DNA of 64,000 nucleotides, from positions 63,533-127,532 of the forward strand of contig MNCI01006929.1 of NCBI GenBank assembly GCA_015680685.1. The letters run 5' to 3'. Under the pieces are notes generated by a model, which did no database searches, was not told where the DNA came from, and worked only from the letters and a program-made list of their open reading frames with translations. Position numbers and translations under genes: made by a program. This DNA is from Gnetum montanum. Taxonomy: Eukaryota > Streptophyta > Gnetopsida > Gnetales > Gnetaceae. Shown here one piece after another: positions 11,027 through 23,795 of this stretch (the first letter of the stretch is position 1; each line of letters starts with the position of its first letter).

Positions 11027-12900
11027 TAATAAATCACATTTACATAATAACATCAAGTAAGATGTTTGTATCTTCATCTTTAATACATCAAGAAGAAATG
11101 TTTTTTCACTTTTTCAATTTCTTTTCAAAGTTTAGCACTAAGTCCAAGTCCCCCAAACAAGACATCCATACAATACAGTAGGATAAATGACATAATGAAA
11201 AATTTGTTTTATGACCTTCCTTGCCTAAAGTCCTAAATTCTTACATTTATTTTTGAAAGTATATAGAGCCTTGAAGCCTCATATGATCCTTTCTTTTATA
11301 CACTTCCTCTGCATGTAATTTTTTGTATAAGTGACACTCAAATATTTTAAAAAAATCTACTATTTGCACATTAGTACCTCCAAACTATAAGTTATAATAG
11401 TTATTTCTTGTACCCTAGATCATCAATTTGGTTTTATCTATATTCACCTTAAGACTAAATGAATGAGAATACTTTTCTAAAACTTGCAACATATTTTGCA
11501 TTCCTTCTACAATAGTGGAGATCAAGGCAATATCATTTGTATATAAAAAAAGATTCACTATGTGGGATCCAATTCTGATAGCATGACTATCTTGTCCATT
11601 GCACAAGCATTGCTATATTTCATCAATAAAAATACCAAAGAGGGTTTGAAAAAGTAGACAACCCTAATTAACTTCAATTTTTCTCTAAAATTAAAATTTT
11701 TCTTTGAATTATTATCTGTAATTTCAATAATAATTTCCTCATACAATTTTTGAGTTACTTTGATCAAATCTAAAGGGAGACCAATGTTATTCAAGTGCAA
11801 TAATCTCTTTGTATGGATCATTGAATCATATGCTTTTGCAAGCAATAAAACAAACTAAAACTTTCTTATTAGGCATTTTTGCAAACTTTGTGTAGTGTTT
11901 AAGAGTAACTAAGTAATCAATGGTAGAGTGATTTTGCCTGAAACCTACTTGACATCTTACCCTAACTTGATTTTCTTCATCTCAAGAACTAATTCTCTTC
12001 TCTAGTAGAGTACCCAATAACTTAGCAAAAATATTACTCACAATGATCATTCGACAATTGTTCGAATTATTTTTATACCCCTTTTTATATAACAAGATAG
12101 CTTTACTAATCTTCTAGTGTTGGTTTAAACCTTGCTCCATTGTTGAGTTTACTTGGCGTAAAATATCTCTATGAATAGATCATCCTATCCACATTAATAT
12201 TTCTACATGTAGAACATATGAATCTATAGCTTTAATGCTAGCTTTTTAATATCCTTTCTGACTTCCTCAACAGTAGATTACAGAGGTGTTTGTGGTACAA
12301 TAGAAGTAGAATTATCATCTTGGCTTGCACATAGTTTATTGTAAAATGAAGAAATATATTGAAAATAAAAAGTAAGGCATGAAGAGGCTTTTTGACAAAA
12401 ACCTTGACAAAATTGCTAGGTTTCCTCTTAATGGTGTAAACAAAATATTCTTATTTTTCCTTAATAAATTTCATTCTCTTGGTTCTAATTAAACATTTAT
12501 ATGCCTTAACGAGATTTTGTCTATGATTCTTAATTTCTTTTTTAATATTTTTCCTAGCCTACATGTAGTCCTCATTAAACCAAGTCTACTGAGCATCTTG
12601 TTGTGAATGCACAACTTGCTTAGCTACTGAAAGCAAAATATGTTCAAGCTTTTTGTGTTGTCTCTCAAGACTCCATTTCTGATGTGTTGCATTCATATAT
12701 TTTTGTTAACTTCATATGTGAGTCAATATTGATATTTTTGTTTATTCTTATTCTTTGTTGTCTAAAAACTAATTGAAATGTACAAAAAGAACTCACCATG
12801 GTGATGGCAAGACTCCACTAAATCTTCTCCAACTTTCAATTCCTTAATAGAATTAATATCCTCATAAGAGCATAAAAGGAAATCAATCGCACAGTTATCT
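11027..12900 (-). mobile_element. LINE (non-LTR retrotransposon) remnant, reverse-transcriptase region
   Basis: On the minus strand, running from about 12300 down to 11415, decayed frames spell the fingers and palm of a LINE reverse transcriptase. Visible in order: a KAILLYKKGYKNN block, GFRQNHSTIDYLVTLKH, VLVCFIA, AYDSMIHTKRLLHLNNIGLP, and the catalytic region as FLYTNDIALIS, where the usual F-A/V-D-D has decayed (first Asp lost). A thumb/connection segment follows (KVIKQIFHYVIYPTVLYGC). 5' endonuclease and a poly(A) tail were not found. The terminal 0.4 kb (11027-11440) matches 57980-58385. Element D abuts its downstream side, so it may have inserted into this LINE. Confidence 0.75.
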
Positions 12901-13500
12901 TTTCGCGGAATGAAAACTCACTTGATTCGGAGATGCACCTCTGTCGTCCTTTCCTGCGTTGGGACCTTGAAAAGTAGATAACACCAACCAATTTCACCTT
13001 TAAAAATCAGTCGTAAATGTAGGAAACTAATGGCAAATTGAATTGAACGGCGTATTGATATTATTTTTTTTGCTGCAAATTTCAGACTGATCCAAAATAC
13101 AGAAGCATCATCGTGGACGAAGTAAAGAAAAATCAATTCACCCAAATATTATTCTTTTCCAGAATGCTTTTCTAAGTTTTTCAAATTCTTTTTCTTATTC
13201 CAAATAAACGGACGGTGGAAAAGTTGGAGGAGATCTGACATATTTAACTACTACTCCGTAGGGAGTGACAGGTGAAATACATTAATTTGAACACAAGAGG
13301 GCACAGCATCCCAGTGGATTTCAAAGCTAATAATCCGCGTACTACCGGGCTCCCTTCGAAGAAATATCCGACCATTTTGGATTCAGGGTCAGATTTGAAC
13401 GGCACCCCTTCCTTTCAATTCAAGGGTGATTTCTTCGGCGGTCTTTCGTATCGATGAACAATTATATTTCTATTCCTTCGAGGTTTTATTTTAATGAATA
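12900..13500. other. Unassigned GC-richer, non-repeat patch
   Basis: A stretch with more CpG and less drift than its surroundings. Two short frames cover it: 12918-13145 (-, 75 codons) and 13272-13457 (+, 61 codons, with NNPRTTGLPSKKYPTILDSG). Neither resembles a family I know, and no copy is seen elsewhere in the window. It could be a promoter or first-exon relic of a host gene or the edge of another element. Confidence 0.3.
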
Positions 13501-13639
13501 TATACATAATTAAAAATTTATTAAATACTTTTAAAAGATATTTAGGGTTAATATAAAGCCAATTTTTACAAACTCATGTCTCCGCCTTTTTGTCAAAAAC
13601 CTTATTATTAAGATATATGAATTGTGTAGTAGAGATTAG

Positions 13640-13915
13640 TCAAAAAAAGCATATTTGTAGGTTGTGCACTTGAGGAAGCCTTGAAAATGAGTTACATGTG
13701 GAGTTACATATGTTTCTTTCTTATGCTTTGACCACCCATTTGAGACAATATTATAAAATTACTACAACAAGCTTGTATGATTTGTTTTTAATGCCCTTGG
13801 TGCTTGGTCAATTTGTAGAGTTCATCTTTAATTTTCATGAAAATGTAATATCTCACCAATAGACCCTATGGGTCTTCAAACATAATAAAGCTTCATTTCA
13901 TTCAGTATTAATTTT
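13640..13915 (+). repeat. Dispersed repeat R1, copy 1
   Basis: Shares with 14415-14670 (same strand) and 52440-52680 (opposite strand) a run of blocks: GCCTTGAAAATGAGTTACAT, CATTTGAGACAATATTATAA, TGCTTGGTCAATTTGTAGAG, and ATAATAAAGCTTCATTTCAT at the end. The final block contains a poly(A)-signal-like AATAAA. Probably the terminal part of an LTR or of an element's 3' end; no coding sequence. Confidence 0.65.
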
Positions 13916-14414
13916 ATTACTTTTAATTTATTTTAATAATCATTGTATTTTACATCTTACTATTTCTACACAAAGAATTAACCCTTCTTATGTAAGGTAT
14001 TCAAAGAGTGCACCATTTTTAGATGAAGAGTAATTTTTCTACTTAACCTTTTATTTGCAAGATAAAAAGACCTTTGAAGGGTAATGCACCATGCAAACTT
14101 TATCATTGTTTGGATTATTATTTTATTTATAGTAAAAATCTTTTTTATTCCTAGGTTTTTGTTACTTTGTACCTTTTCAAAGTCATGGATTTTCCTTTTA
14201 ATTCCTTGACATGAATATTGCTAGTTTTTTCCAGAGAGGAAAAATTTACATAGGCAATGACTTTAATGTTAGAACTAACTCTAACGTTTGTTTTATCATA
14301 GGGAAAATCATTTTATCATAGAGAAAACATTTCTAAACTTGGAGAAAAGAACTAGATCTATTAGTTTTAAATGGTACTAATAAATATCTAAAATTGGGTG
14401 GCTACACTTCTAAG

Positions 14415-14670
14415 AAGAGAACACATCTAGGTTGCGTATGTTAGGAGCCCTTGAAAATAAGTTGCATATGTTTCTTTTCTATGTTGTAACTACCCATTTG
14501 AGATAATGTTATATTATAATAAAAAATTTGAATGATTTGTTATTGCTACCTTAATTGATACTTGGTCAATTTGTAGAATTTGTTTCTATTTTGCAAAAAA
14601 ATGTAAAATCTATCTAATATATCCTATAGCTCTTTCAATCTAATAAAGCTTCAGTTTTGATTTCAATGTA
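14415..14670 (+). repeat. Dispersed repeat R1, copy 2
   Basis: Second direct copy, about 770 bp after the first, with the same block order. The spacing of two same-strand copies would suit a very short LTR-type element, but the DNA between them (13920-14410) shows no gag or primer site. Confidence 0.6.
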
Positions 14671-14679
14671 TACCTACTA

Positions 14680-16900
14680 TATAGTTTTCCATACTATCAT
14701 TATAGGATGTTCTTGCTCAAAAAGTTATGAGTGATATTAATTGAAGAGTATTATTTATATTGCTTGAAGCAATTTTGTTAACTATATTATGATCTGGAGA
14801 ATTTTTTACATCATACGTGGTAAAGCTTTGTTTTCTTATAAATTTACATAAAAGACTCCAAAAAATGATTGAATACAAGCCATTTAATTAATTTCTTTAA
14901 CAAAAATTAAGTAAGCTAACTTTTTTTCAAAACTTCGTTAATAGTAAAGATGAAAGCAAGACCTTTCATTATGTATCTCTCAAGATGTTATTTAGAGCAT
15001 GTGTAGAGAGCCTATTATAGAGCCCATATATATAAAGCTTTATACAATTGTCCATTCATGACTTAGATCTCAAACAAATTCACCATGCTCACAAGGAGAG
15101 AGTCACATCATGTTAAAGATTTGTTAGATTATCAAAAATGCTTTGACTTGTCCTTAGGAAATGAGCTAGAGGAAGAACAAAGCCCAAATCATAAGTTCAA
15201 CTATGAGGAAGTCCTACCATAGAAGCCTAAGGAAAATAAAGAAAATGAATTTGGGCCTAGTAATAACAAAGAACAAAAGCTCAAGACTCAAATCCAAATA
15301 ATCCTACACAAATTAAAGTAGGCTAGAAAAAAGAGAAAGAAGAAGAGCCATAGAACATTTGTGCTAGGATGCCTCCCCAAGTTGTCATAGAAATTGAATA
15401 CAATGGGGATTATGAAAGAAAAATCCCTTAAAAGATTATAGTGAAAATCCATTGGTTACAAATAGGTCATCCTTAAAACTATTCACCTTAGTCTTTCATT
15501 TGTAAATATCTGCATGCATTAGTAGGTTACATCAGGGGTTTTCATCTTTATTAAGCCTTAAGATCATAAAGGCTTTTTCGTAAAAAATATTTATAGTTTC
15601 AAAATGCTTTTAGAACACAACCTCTGGATTCTTAAATGTATATTTTACTTAGTGGAATAAGATGAGTTTTCTTTTGAGGCAAAAATGATGCACATTTGGC
15701 CATAATATGAAATAGGATATAGAATTTTTAACTCTTAGAGAATATTTTATGGATGAAGCTATGAAACTTATAATTATAAAAGAAAAATGCTTAATTGACC
15801 ACTTTCTAAAGGAGTTTTTATTCCAAAGCTAAATCTTTTAGAAGGTAAGTGGGATTCGGAAAGGCAATATTAAGCTTCTCTAAATTAAGTAAGAAAAACA
15901 TGACTTGATAAGTTATACTAGTGATAAACCTAGATGGTTTCAAAAGCATCTAGATTATTCTTAAAGACACAAGGCTCTTACAAACCTAATATGTAAATGA
16001 CCATTTTTGACATAGTATGCTTATGTTAGTTATTCAATTGCATTATAATATGATCCTACGTTATTGAGTTTCCAATGGCTTAGAGTTACTAGGCAAAGCA
16101 ATGTATTTGATTTCTAAGATAAGAAAATGTTATTTCATGAGCTTATTTAAGGTTCCATGATCAAAACTAATATGTGTAGCTAGATTTTCAAAGGCTAAAA
16201 CTTAAGGGTTATTTGTAGGATGGACATAAAAAAAAGAAGAGATTTCATGATAATAGAAAAGACATATACTTTAGAAACTTAGTAGTTATCCATAAAATGA
16301 ATTGCTAGAATCCACGAGCTTATGAAATGACATTATTGGCCCATGTGTTTTGAAATGTTTTTAAACTACAAGTTATTTATTCTCTAAGTTGAGTGGCTCA
16401 TAATGCCACATTGGCAAGAAGCTTAGTTATCTAGATGAAAATAGGTTTTTATAAGAAGAAAAAGACATGAGCATATTATAATTTTAATATAACTCCACAA
16501 GCATGGGATATGGTAGGATCAAAAAAGAGCTTATTTCTTTAAAAAAATACATGTGTCTGGACATAAAGCTGATGTGATGAAAGGAGTTCAATGGCACAAA
16601 TATGAATTTTGTTTTCAAGGTTAAACCCATGACATGTCATCACCTATCAAAGACAACTTTTAAGAAGCCTACAATGCTACATAAAGCTCAAAACATCTAG
16701 ATGATTTCAAAATCATCTAGACATTTTTCTATAGAAGCCCAATTAGCATTGCCATATTAACCTTTGGGAAGAAAGAGCTCATATTATATTTTATAAAAAG
16801 TAGACTAACAAAACATGTGATTTTGAACAAAGCTTAATCTCCATGTCAATGCACAGTCAAATATAGATGAAATCATAAACATCAAGACAATTTCAATGGC
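14680..16900. other. AT-rich intergenic DNA
   Basis: Apart from the small relic frame at 15085-15440 I see no gene, LTR end, or recognisable element. Composition and scattered homopolymer runs suggest very old transposon debris. Confidence 0.5.
15085..15440 (+). pseudogene. Short Lys/Glu-rich relic frame, unidentified
   Basis: From an ATG at 15085 the frame stays coding-like for about 110 codons (MLTRRESHHVKDLL at the start; then LDYQKCFDLS and ELEEEQSPNH). It is interrupted by three TAGs, each plausible as a former CAG, after EEVLP, after LHKLK and after LPKLS. The middle is strongly charged. I do not recognise the protein. The pattern resembles the accessory frame of element D, so it may come from a retroelement. 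Confidence 0.35.
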
Positions 16901-16949
16901 TATGTAGGATAAACTTAAGAGTCACGACACCTTAAAGAGGAGAGGCATC

Positions 16950-18200
16950 ATTTGTTAAGAAACTATCTATTAGAATCAATTCATAGAACCAAAATCCAAT
17001 TCAATGAAAAACCTCTACTTTGACATTAGCCTAGAAGTAAAGCTCAACTAAATGAAATAAACTTCACTTTTAACCAAGTGCATGTGATTAGAACCAAAAT
17101 ATGCTTCTACTAAACCCACTTCCATGTCAACTAAATAGAGGATCACCATTTAGAACAAAATTTTAGAATCAAAATTTGATTCTAAAAAAATAATTCTACA
17201 AAGGCTAGTTTAAAAAATACTTTGTACCACATGCATCAATGCTTACAGTAGTCATGGTTTGGTTCTAAGAGTGTCCCATAAACTACATCAAATATAGAGA
17301 AAATCTATTAAAACCAAATTATAGAATCAAAATTTTGTTCTATGAAAGAGATTCTACAATTGCTATGGAAGGTGGGATTTACAATGACTAGTAAATTTAA
17401 AAGAAGCTTTAAAGAAAAAAAATTCAATATTAAAAAGCTTTGTGTGTTGACCTAAAAGAGAAAAAAAATCATAGAACCTAAATATGGTTTTACAAAATTT
17501 GGTTCTATAAAGCAAATGTTATAAAGCTCTAAGCCACATAAGATAATGCCCATAGTAGCAAAAGTGAAACTACCAAAAAGTAATATTTTTTAAGGACTCA
17601 ACTTTGAAGTGCTTCATTTTCTCTATTAGCCCTATGTATAAAACCATTTCCTAGAACCAAAATTTTTTTTTATAAATATCTTTCCAAGTGAAATCTCTTT
17701 TAAACAAAAAAAAAAGAGTGTGGCCTTAAAATACACAACTTAATCTTAAAAAGGTCTTTCTGTAAAAAGCCTTGTAGATGAAGTATATTATAAACATTAA
17801 AGGATCAAAGGATAGAATCAACCAAAACACTTAGCTATTTCAACTTCTACAATGCACTATTTAGAACCATTAAATATAATCAAAATTTGATTCTACTAGC
17901 CCATTGTCCATGATAATGACAAATGTATTATATCAACAAAAGTCAAAAGTGGAGCTGAGACTACCTTAACCATATCAAAGACTGATATTCCATGTCATCT
18001 TTCACTCAAAAGAATCACAATTTAGGATTGAAAGTTAGTTCTATAAGCTCATGTCACATGTCAACTAATAAAAAAGAAATACATTTTAGAACAAGGTTTA
18101 GTTTTACAAACTTATGGTACATGTTACATATCAGCCTATCCAAAAGAATCTTAATTTAGAACCAAAACTTTTTTCAATAACTAAGCTCTAACATGTCAAC
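16950..18200. repeat. Region of recurring near-palindromic AGAACC/AAAATTTG words
   Basis: An irregular series of units roughly 100-180 bp apart, each containing a variant of AGAATCAAAATTTGATTCT. Examples are near 16970, 17090, 17160, 17325, 17475, 17655, 17890, 18015 and 18155. Many are close to self-complementary; the one at 17169-17189 is palindromic except for its centre. Companion words CATGTCAACTAA and CTCATGTCACATGTCAAC recur with them. No coding sequence is evident. This looks like a decayed tandem array. Confidence 0.55.
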
Positions 18201-18489
18201 TTTGTGTAGAAGAATTAACCATCACACATAGGAAGAAGCACATTTAAAAACCTAGAGAAAATCTTGAACTTCAACCTAACCTAGATTTGAATGAGACCCT
18301 CATTAAGAATCACATTGTTAAAGCCAATAAATATTTGAGGAAATGTCGAGAATGAAGTAAGAATTGGAAGATGAGAAACATAAAAAGAGGCTTGGTTTAG
18401 CCTTCATGTAGGAAGATATCTTCACAATGAAAGTAAAGAAAATAAAAAACATTAAGTGGAAAGAATAGCTTCAATCAAAGGTTAAAAAG

Positions 18490-18780
18490 CTACATATGAA
18501 GAAGCCATTATAAAAACATAGGAACAACTAATCTACTTGAAATTTTGGCATCACACAAGAGGGAAGTACTTCATGGAATGATGATGGTCATGATTGAAAT
18601 TCATAGCCAAAAGCATTCCATCATGATGACTACACAAGGGCTTGAAGATTCATTAAATAGAGCCATTCATCTAGTAACTAGTGCATGACAAGAAGGCTTA
18701 AACGCAAATCAATTTATTTTCAAGATACAAAGCACAAAGTTGTGTACACAACTACAACCATTAGAGATTCTCTGTAGCCA
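18490..18780 (+). pseudogene. Small unidentified relic frame
   Basis: A coding-like run with one TGA (LLEILASHKREVLHGMM, then EIHSQKHSIMMTTQGLEDS, then NRAIHLVTSA before the stop and QEGLNANQFI after it). It is flanked by Lys-rich decayed sequence and ends before element B. Family unknown; most likely retroelement debris. Confidence 0.3.
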
Positions 18781-18969
18781 TAGGTAACTAACAAATTAAT
18801 CAGAGAAGAAAGCTTAAAAAATTAAGTAAGAAAAAAAGTATCAAACTAAAAATTTTCTAACAATTATTTATGACTATTCATCCATAGTTACTACAATATT
18901 TGACATGTAACTAAAAAATAGTTAGCTTTTAGTCTATAAATGATCCAATGTGTAACATTTTGAGGGGGA

Positions 18970-19172
18970 ATAGACGATAGAGAAAACATAATTAGATGTT
19001 ATATTACAATGATTGTTTAATCAATTTTCTTAACTTCTTTTCTATTTTCAAGGCTATAAGTCATTCTAAGCTAGGATAGAGAATACATAATTAGATGTTA
19101 TATTACAATGATTGTTTAATCAATTGTCTTAACTTATTTTCTATTTTCAAGGTTGTAAGTCATTCTAAGCCT
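18970..19172 (+). repeat. Tandem duplication of about 100 bp
   Basis: Two adjacent copies share ACATAATTAGATGTTATATT, ACAATGATTGTTTAATCAAT and AAGTCATTCTAAGC with few differences. The second copy starts near 19078. No coding content. Confidence 0.8.
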
Positions 19173-19408
19173 TTATAATTTTGATTGCCTAAATTTTCAC
19201 TTTAGATTTAAGAAAAGTTAAATGTTTTTCTAATACGCTTTCTACTTAATAAATGGTCATCCATGTCAATCCTTTTGTGAAAACTATATAGCTCAAAATG
19301 TGTCTCCTCTTAATAAATTAGACTAGATTTTGCATTATATGTTTTAAAAAACTAAAATCATTTTATTTATATCATGTTAATCCCTAAATGTTGTTCTTTC
19401 TATCATTG

Positions 19409-20338
19409 TGATGAGATGCGATATGCACAAGCCGTGATATCGCGTCGTCCCCTGCAATATCGAGTACATGATATCGCAATCCACCGCCAAATCTATAAAT
19501 AAGAGGTGGCACTCCCCTCATTTCCGATCATAGGCATAAAGTAGCAAAGCTCTGGCGGATTGATCACCCCATAGATAAAATATTTTCCATGTGCCCGCAG
19601 TAGGAGTTCCCCAAGTGAACGGTTCTTTATTCGAGCAGCTTTGTACCTGAATGCAAGTTGTGTACGGCAATAAAGACAAGCTTTGTGGATAAACCTTGCG
19701 GTGCATGGATAGGTTTATTTAATGTTATTTATTGCTTTCCTAGTAACGCGGCATGAGTACGACTTGGTTACGAGCATTGACGAATGTGTACAGCTAGCCA
19801 AGGAATCAGCTACTCATCGCGATTAGATTCTCTCACCCTTACCTCCTAGAACGTGGGACGAGTACGACTTGATTACGAGCATCTACGGATGTGTACGGCT
19901 AGCCAAGGAATCGCCTGCTTGTCACACTTAGGCTAGTTAGGTGTCTCAGTACAACCGCTTCGAGCACGTGTGTTACGTGTGGTAATCCCAATAATGATTA
20001 GCATTTGGTAGCCACAGTTCCACAGTTCAGGGTGTGTACGGCAAGTGGGAACGGATGCTAATGCTAGGACTTAGCGTTGTAGTTAGACTTAGTTTTAGTC
20101 TCTCAACCTTTCACCCTTTAGCATAGGAGATAAACCTGAAAAGACCAAAAAAATCATATACCTCGGACTTACTTAACCATACACCGTGACAACAACAAAT
20201 AAGTTTGGGAAGACAACGATTAATTAACCCCAAGTGTTCCTTGCGACGTTTAGGCATTTAGTCTACGAAGTTTTACTGGATCGCGCATGCTACACTCGTT
20301 TCGTATGGTTGAATTTAGGGGTACCTCACCACTCATCA
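19409..20338 (+). mobile_element. 5' LTR of element B
   Basis: Starts TGATGAGATGCG, ends CTCACCACTCATCA. TATA box CTATAAATA at 19493-19501; AATAAAGACAAGC near 19670 is the likely poly(A)-signal region. Contains an internal duplication of a GAGTACGACTTG...GCTAGCCAAGGAATC block (about 19750-19812 and 19858-19918). It is 930 bp against 992 bp for the 3' LTR; much of the difference lies in the GATATC array. Confidence 0.9.
19425..19486 (+). promoter_or_regulatory. GATATC palindrome array, 5' LTR of element B
   Basis: Three GATAT/AATAT-centred units upstream of the TATA box, against seven in the 3' LTR of the same element. Confidence 0.6.
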
Positions 20339-20358
20339 TTGGTGCTGTTGCCGGGGAC
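20339..20358 (+). promoter_or_regulatory. Primer-binding site, tRNA-Asp type
   Basis: TTGGTGCTGTTGCCGGGGAC lies immediately after the 5' LTR. It matches the TGGCGCCGTTGCCGGGGA-type site used by Athila/Tat-lineage plant elements, with two C-to-T differences. This is the landmark that fixes the LTR end and orientation. Confidence 0.75.
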
Positions 20359-20479
20359 TAAGTGTTTGTATGCCAATTAGAACATGAGGAAATATTTCAC
20401 ATCGTTGTGAGCCTTAACGAACCTTTGGGTTAATTAGTTAATTAAGAACATATATAACGGTGAATAGCACACCAATAAA

Positions 20480-22930
20480 ATGGCTTCTTCTCATAAGTTT
20501 AACTCACCTAGGGATAACACGGAAGACAGTCAGCGACATACACATAACCTAGACCAGCCAAGTCCTCAGCAATCTAAGGTACTCATCCCGATGAGTATGT
20601 GCCTGATTTTACTTTTATTCTCCATCAAGATGAACAACTGCGGTGGAGATATTTGCAAAGTAACATTGTGTTACCCCTAGATCGATCAGTCCCTAACATG
20701 CTTTTTTGTGCCCTAGCACAGATCGGCATGCAAGAACTATTTGCAGAATACGTTATGGATGACTTTGACACAAGGGATTATCATCCCACAAATGTCCAAC
20801 GTATTCGAGACTTAACGCAGGAGAGCCAACATTCATTGTTAAAGGGCAAGGTCCCCCATGTCCTTAGTGAAAAAGGAGATGAGGAACCCCTTACAATGGG
20901 TTTCTTAGAAAATGATGTTCCTCCTCCTCACAAAGGTGAAGAGGTTAGGCATCAAGGCCTTTGATCAACTGTACATGTTACAGGCCCTGATCCCCATGAA
21001 CACCAAATGTTCACGGTAGGAATAACCACTCACGCTAAGGACGGACACTTAGATCGTTACAACGATCAGGGCCGAAGCAGCCGAAGAGAAGGTAAGAAAC
21101 ATCACCATGGTGATGGATCCCCTTCCTCTTCTCCTTCATCTCACCATTCACACTCTCCTTCCACATCTGGGTGCAACCATCGTGAGCACAATGGACAGGG
21201 TAAAAGTAAGGAAGATGAAACACCTCGATAGGAAGTTCGGGAGTTAGGACAAGGGCAAGGACGTAGGGAGAGTAGGGAACCACCACGAAGACATCACAGA
21301 CGTCATGACAGGGATGACCATGACGAACCCCTACTCACAACCTGAAGCATGCTCGATATCACAGAGGCAGTTAGGATCCCCACAAGGCATCTGAAAGATA
21401 GCAGGATCAAGCGTTTGGACATAAATAATATTCCACATTTTAAAGGGGGATACAACACTAATCCTCAACATCATTTACAGGCATTCCACGATGCCCGTGC
21501 CTTGCAAAATATAGATAATGAGTGGTAGAAGCTTAAGTTGTTCCCAAGGATACTCACTAAAGAAGCAGAGAGCTGGTACAGGTCCTTAGAACTGGAAACC
21601 ATCAGGAGGTGGAGTACGATGCTTTAACTATTCAACAACAAATATCAAATGTACTCCAGAGTGTCCAATTTGCGTAAGCAAATCCAAGGCTAGAAACAAG
21701 GTGCTTATGAACCCTTGGATGCTGCCATGGCCCATTACTATACACTACTACATCGTTGCCTGGGCCATGGGTACACTAAAAGGGATCAACTTCGCCACAT
21801 CGTGGATGGGCTATGAAATGAAATGAGAAGAACTCTTGGGACTTACGCCCAAGGGAGACTTTCCCAAGTAAGAGCCCATGAAGTTGAAAGTTTGTTGGAA
21901 TAAGTAGCGCAAGAAGAGGGTGAGCTACGTCTGAGGGAAAGTGCGAAAGAATAAAACCACGATCCCTCCCTTCCCAAGAAGGCAGTGAAATTCTGTGATG
22001 AGGAGGATGAGTCACCACTTGAGGAGTTAGTGAATCAGAAAACCTTACCGATCCAAAAGTTAACAACCAAGGTATCGGCTAAGGTAGACCAAATGTGAGA
22101 TTTCTTAGACTCAAGAATAGAAATAGTCTTAAAAATTGTAGAAGAGTCTAAGGTAGAACAAAGTAGTGACAAAGGCAAAACCAAGCGGAGAAACTTAAGC
22201 CCTACACATAACAAGGGTAAGGGGAAAATTCCTATCTCTGATGAGGCTATGAATTCTGATTCAGACAATGACAGTGGATGTGAGGTCTGCTACTATGACT
22301 ATCCTAAGGGATGTTGCCCAATTATCTCACATCTATAGGAGTCTGGGGTGTATGCGTTAAATCCAAGACTTAATCAACAGCAAACACCCTGAAGGTTACC
22401 TTATCCACAAGGTAACCCAAGGCAGTTCCACCAATCCTTAACATATTACCTAAGTGGAACGCCTCCACAGCCTATTGGATAACATCAGCAGTGGAAATAC
22501 CCACAGTCATGGGGGATGCCACTGCCAAAACATCAGTACCCTTACCGGCAGCCCAATCCTTACGATTATTATATGCAGTAGCCAGTTTCTCTAGGTGACT
22601 CTATGGGTCACACTACTCCCCGACGTCACTACCAAGTTCGGGAGTACTTCAGGAGGACTTCTTCTCCTCCGAGAGAAATCTCACATTCAGTCCATCCTCT
22701 AACTCTGCCCACACCTCTTCCACTTGTAGTTCCCATACAACCTGTTCCAACAATGCAAGGGGAATTACCTACCCAACCACAGCAACGTAACGCCACGAGA
22801 GCTGTAAATATTTAGCATGTAAATATCCAACCAGGTGCTAGTTCTAACAACTGTACAAAGAAGAGACCCTTCTTCAGACCTAGGAGCCCTAAAAAACTCT
22901 CCTAACAACAAGCAAATGGGTACATGTATA
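20480..22930 (+). pseudogene. Decayed gag of element B
   Basis: The gag frame starts at ATG 20480 (MASSHKFNSPRDN), shifts frame near 20590, and continues in 20599-20964 (WRYLQSNIVLPLDRSVPNM). A charged region follows (21007-21231, His/Ser-rich). The capsid part at 21440-21720 has SWYRSLELETIRRWSTM, then RHIVDGL and GTYAQGRLSQVRAHE. The degenerate zinc knuckle near 22270-22310 reads CEVCYYDYPKGCC, with the His replaced by Tyr. The proline-rich tail contains 22603-22815. About ten stops break it; most could come from CAG, CAA or TGG. No intact product is possible. Confidence 0.75.
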
Positions 22931-23094
22931 GGCCTCTAACCACTAATGCTTCGGAGAACCCTTCAGTCGAACAGAGCGTAATGCATACGGTTATGTTAAC
23001 ACATACCGTAACTGACTGGATAAAGGTAGGCCACCTTCTTAGGAAACTAACTGATCCTGGGAGTCCCTTTATTTATTTGTAGATCACTGGAAAT

Positions 23095-23397
23095 GCACCA
23101 CATCGGGATCTTCTTGACTTAGGTTCCAGAGTCAACTTAATTTCGTAAAAGATGTATCACTCTTGGAACCTACCACAACTTAAGAAGAGTAACATACAAC
23201 TAGAGCTAGCATACTAGTCCATCACCATTCCCTTAGGATTGGTGGAGAATGTTATTACCACTATATGTGGTTGGTCCTACCCAGCTGACTTTCTGGTGAT
23301 CGAAGTTAACAACAACGAAGGGGACTTCCCAATTATAATGGGAAGGGCATGGCTAAGCACAGTAGACACATGCCTTAGGATCCGCGATCTTTCCTTG
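23095..23397 (+). pseudogene. Protease-like domain of element B, active site lost
   Basis: Retropepsin-like segment. The catalytic triplet reads D-L-G (followed by SRVNLIS) where C keeps D-S-G, a change explained by TCA to TTA. A TAA follows. Downstream is FLVIEVNNNEGDFPIIMGRA, the conserved G-R-x-W region. The tract is cut by the N run at 23398. An aspartic protease would cut the Gag polyprotein; this copy cannot. Confidence 0.7.
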
Positions 23398-23795
23398 NNN
23401 NNNNNNNNNNNNNNNNNNNNNNNNNNNNNNNNNNNNNNNNNNNNNNNNNNNNNNNNNNNNNNNNNNNNNNNNNNNNNNNNNNNNNNNNNNNNNNNNNNNN
23501 NNNNNNNNNNNNNNNNNNNNNNNNNNNNNNNNNNNNNNNNNNNNNNNNNNNNNNNNNNNNNNNNNNNNNNNNNNNNNNNNNNNNNNNNNNNNNNNNNNNN
23601 NNNNNNNNNNNNNNNNNNNNNNNNNNNNNNNNNNNNNNNNNNNNNNNNNNNNNNNNNNNNNNNNNNNNNNNNNNNNNNNNNNNNNNNNNNNNNNNNNNNN
23701 NNNNNNNNNNNNNNNNNNNNNNNNNNNNNNNNNNNNNNNNNNNNNNNNNNNNNNNNNNNNNNNNNNNNNNNNNNNNNNNNNNNNNNNNNNNNNNN
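23398..23795. other. Assembly gap (398 Ns)
   Basis: Run of unresolved bases. In A the homologous interval (about 2255-2992) is about 740 bp and in C about 715 bp, and both hold only the end of the protease frame and the T-rich tract. The gap is therefore unlikely to hide a polymerase unless its size is badly wrong. Confidence 0.95.
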
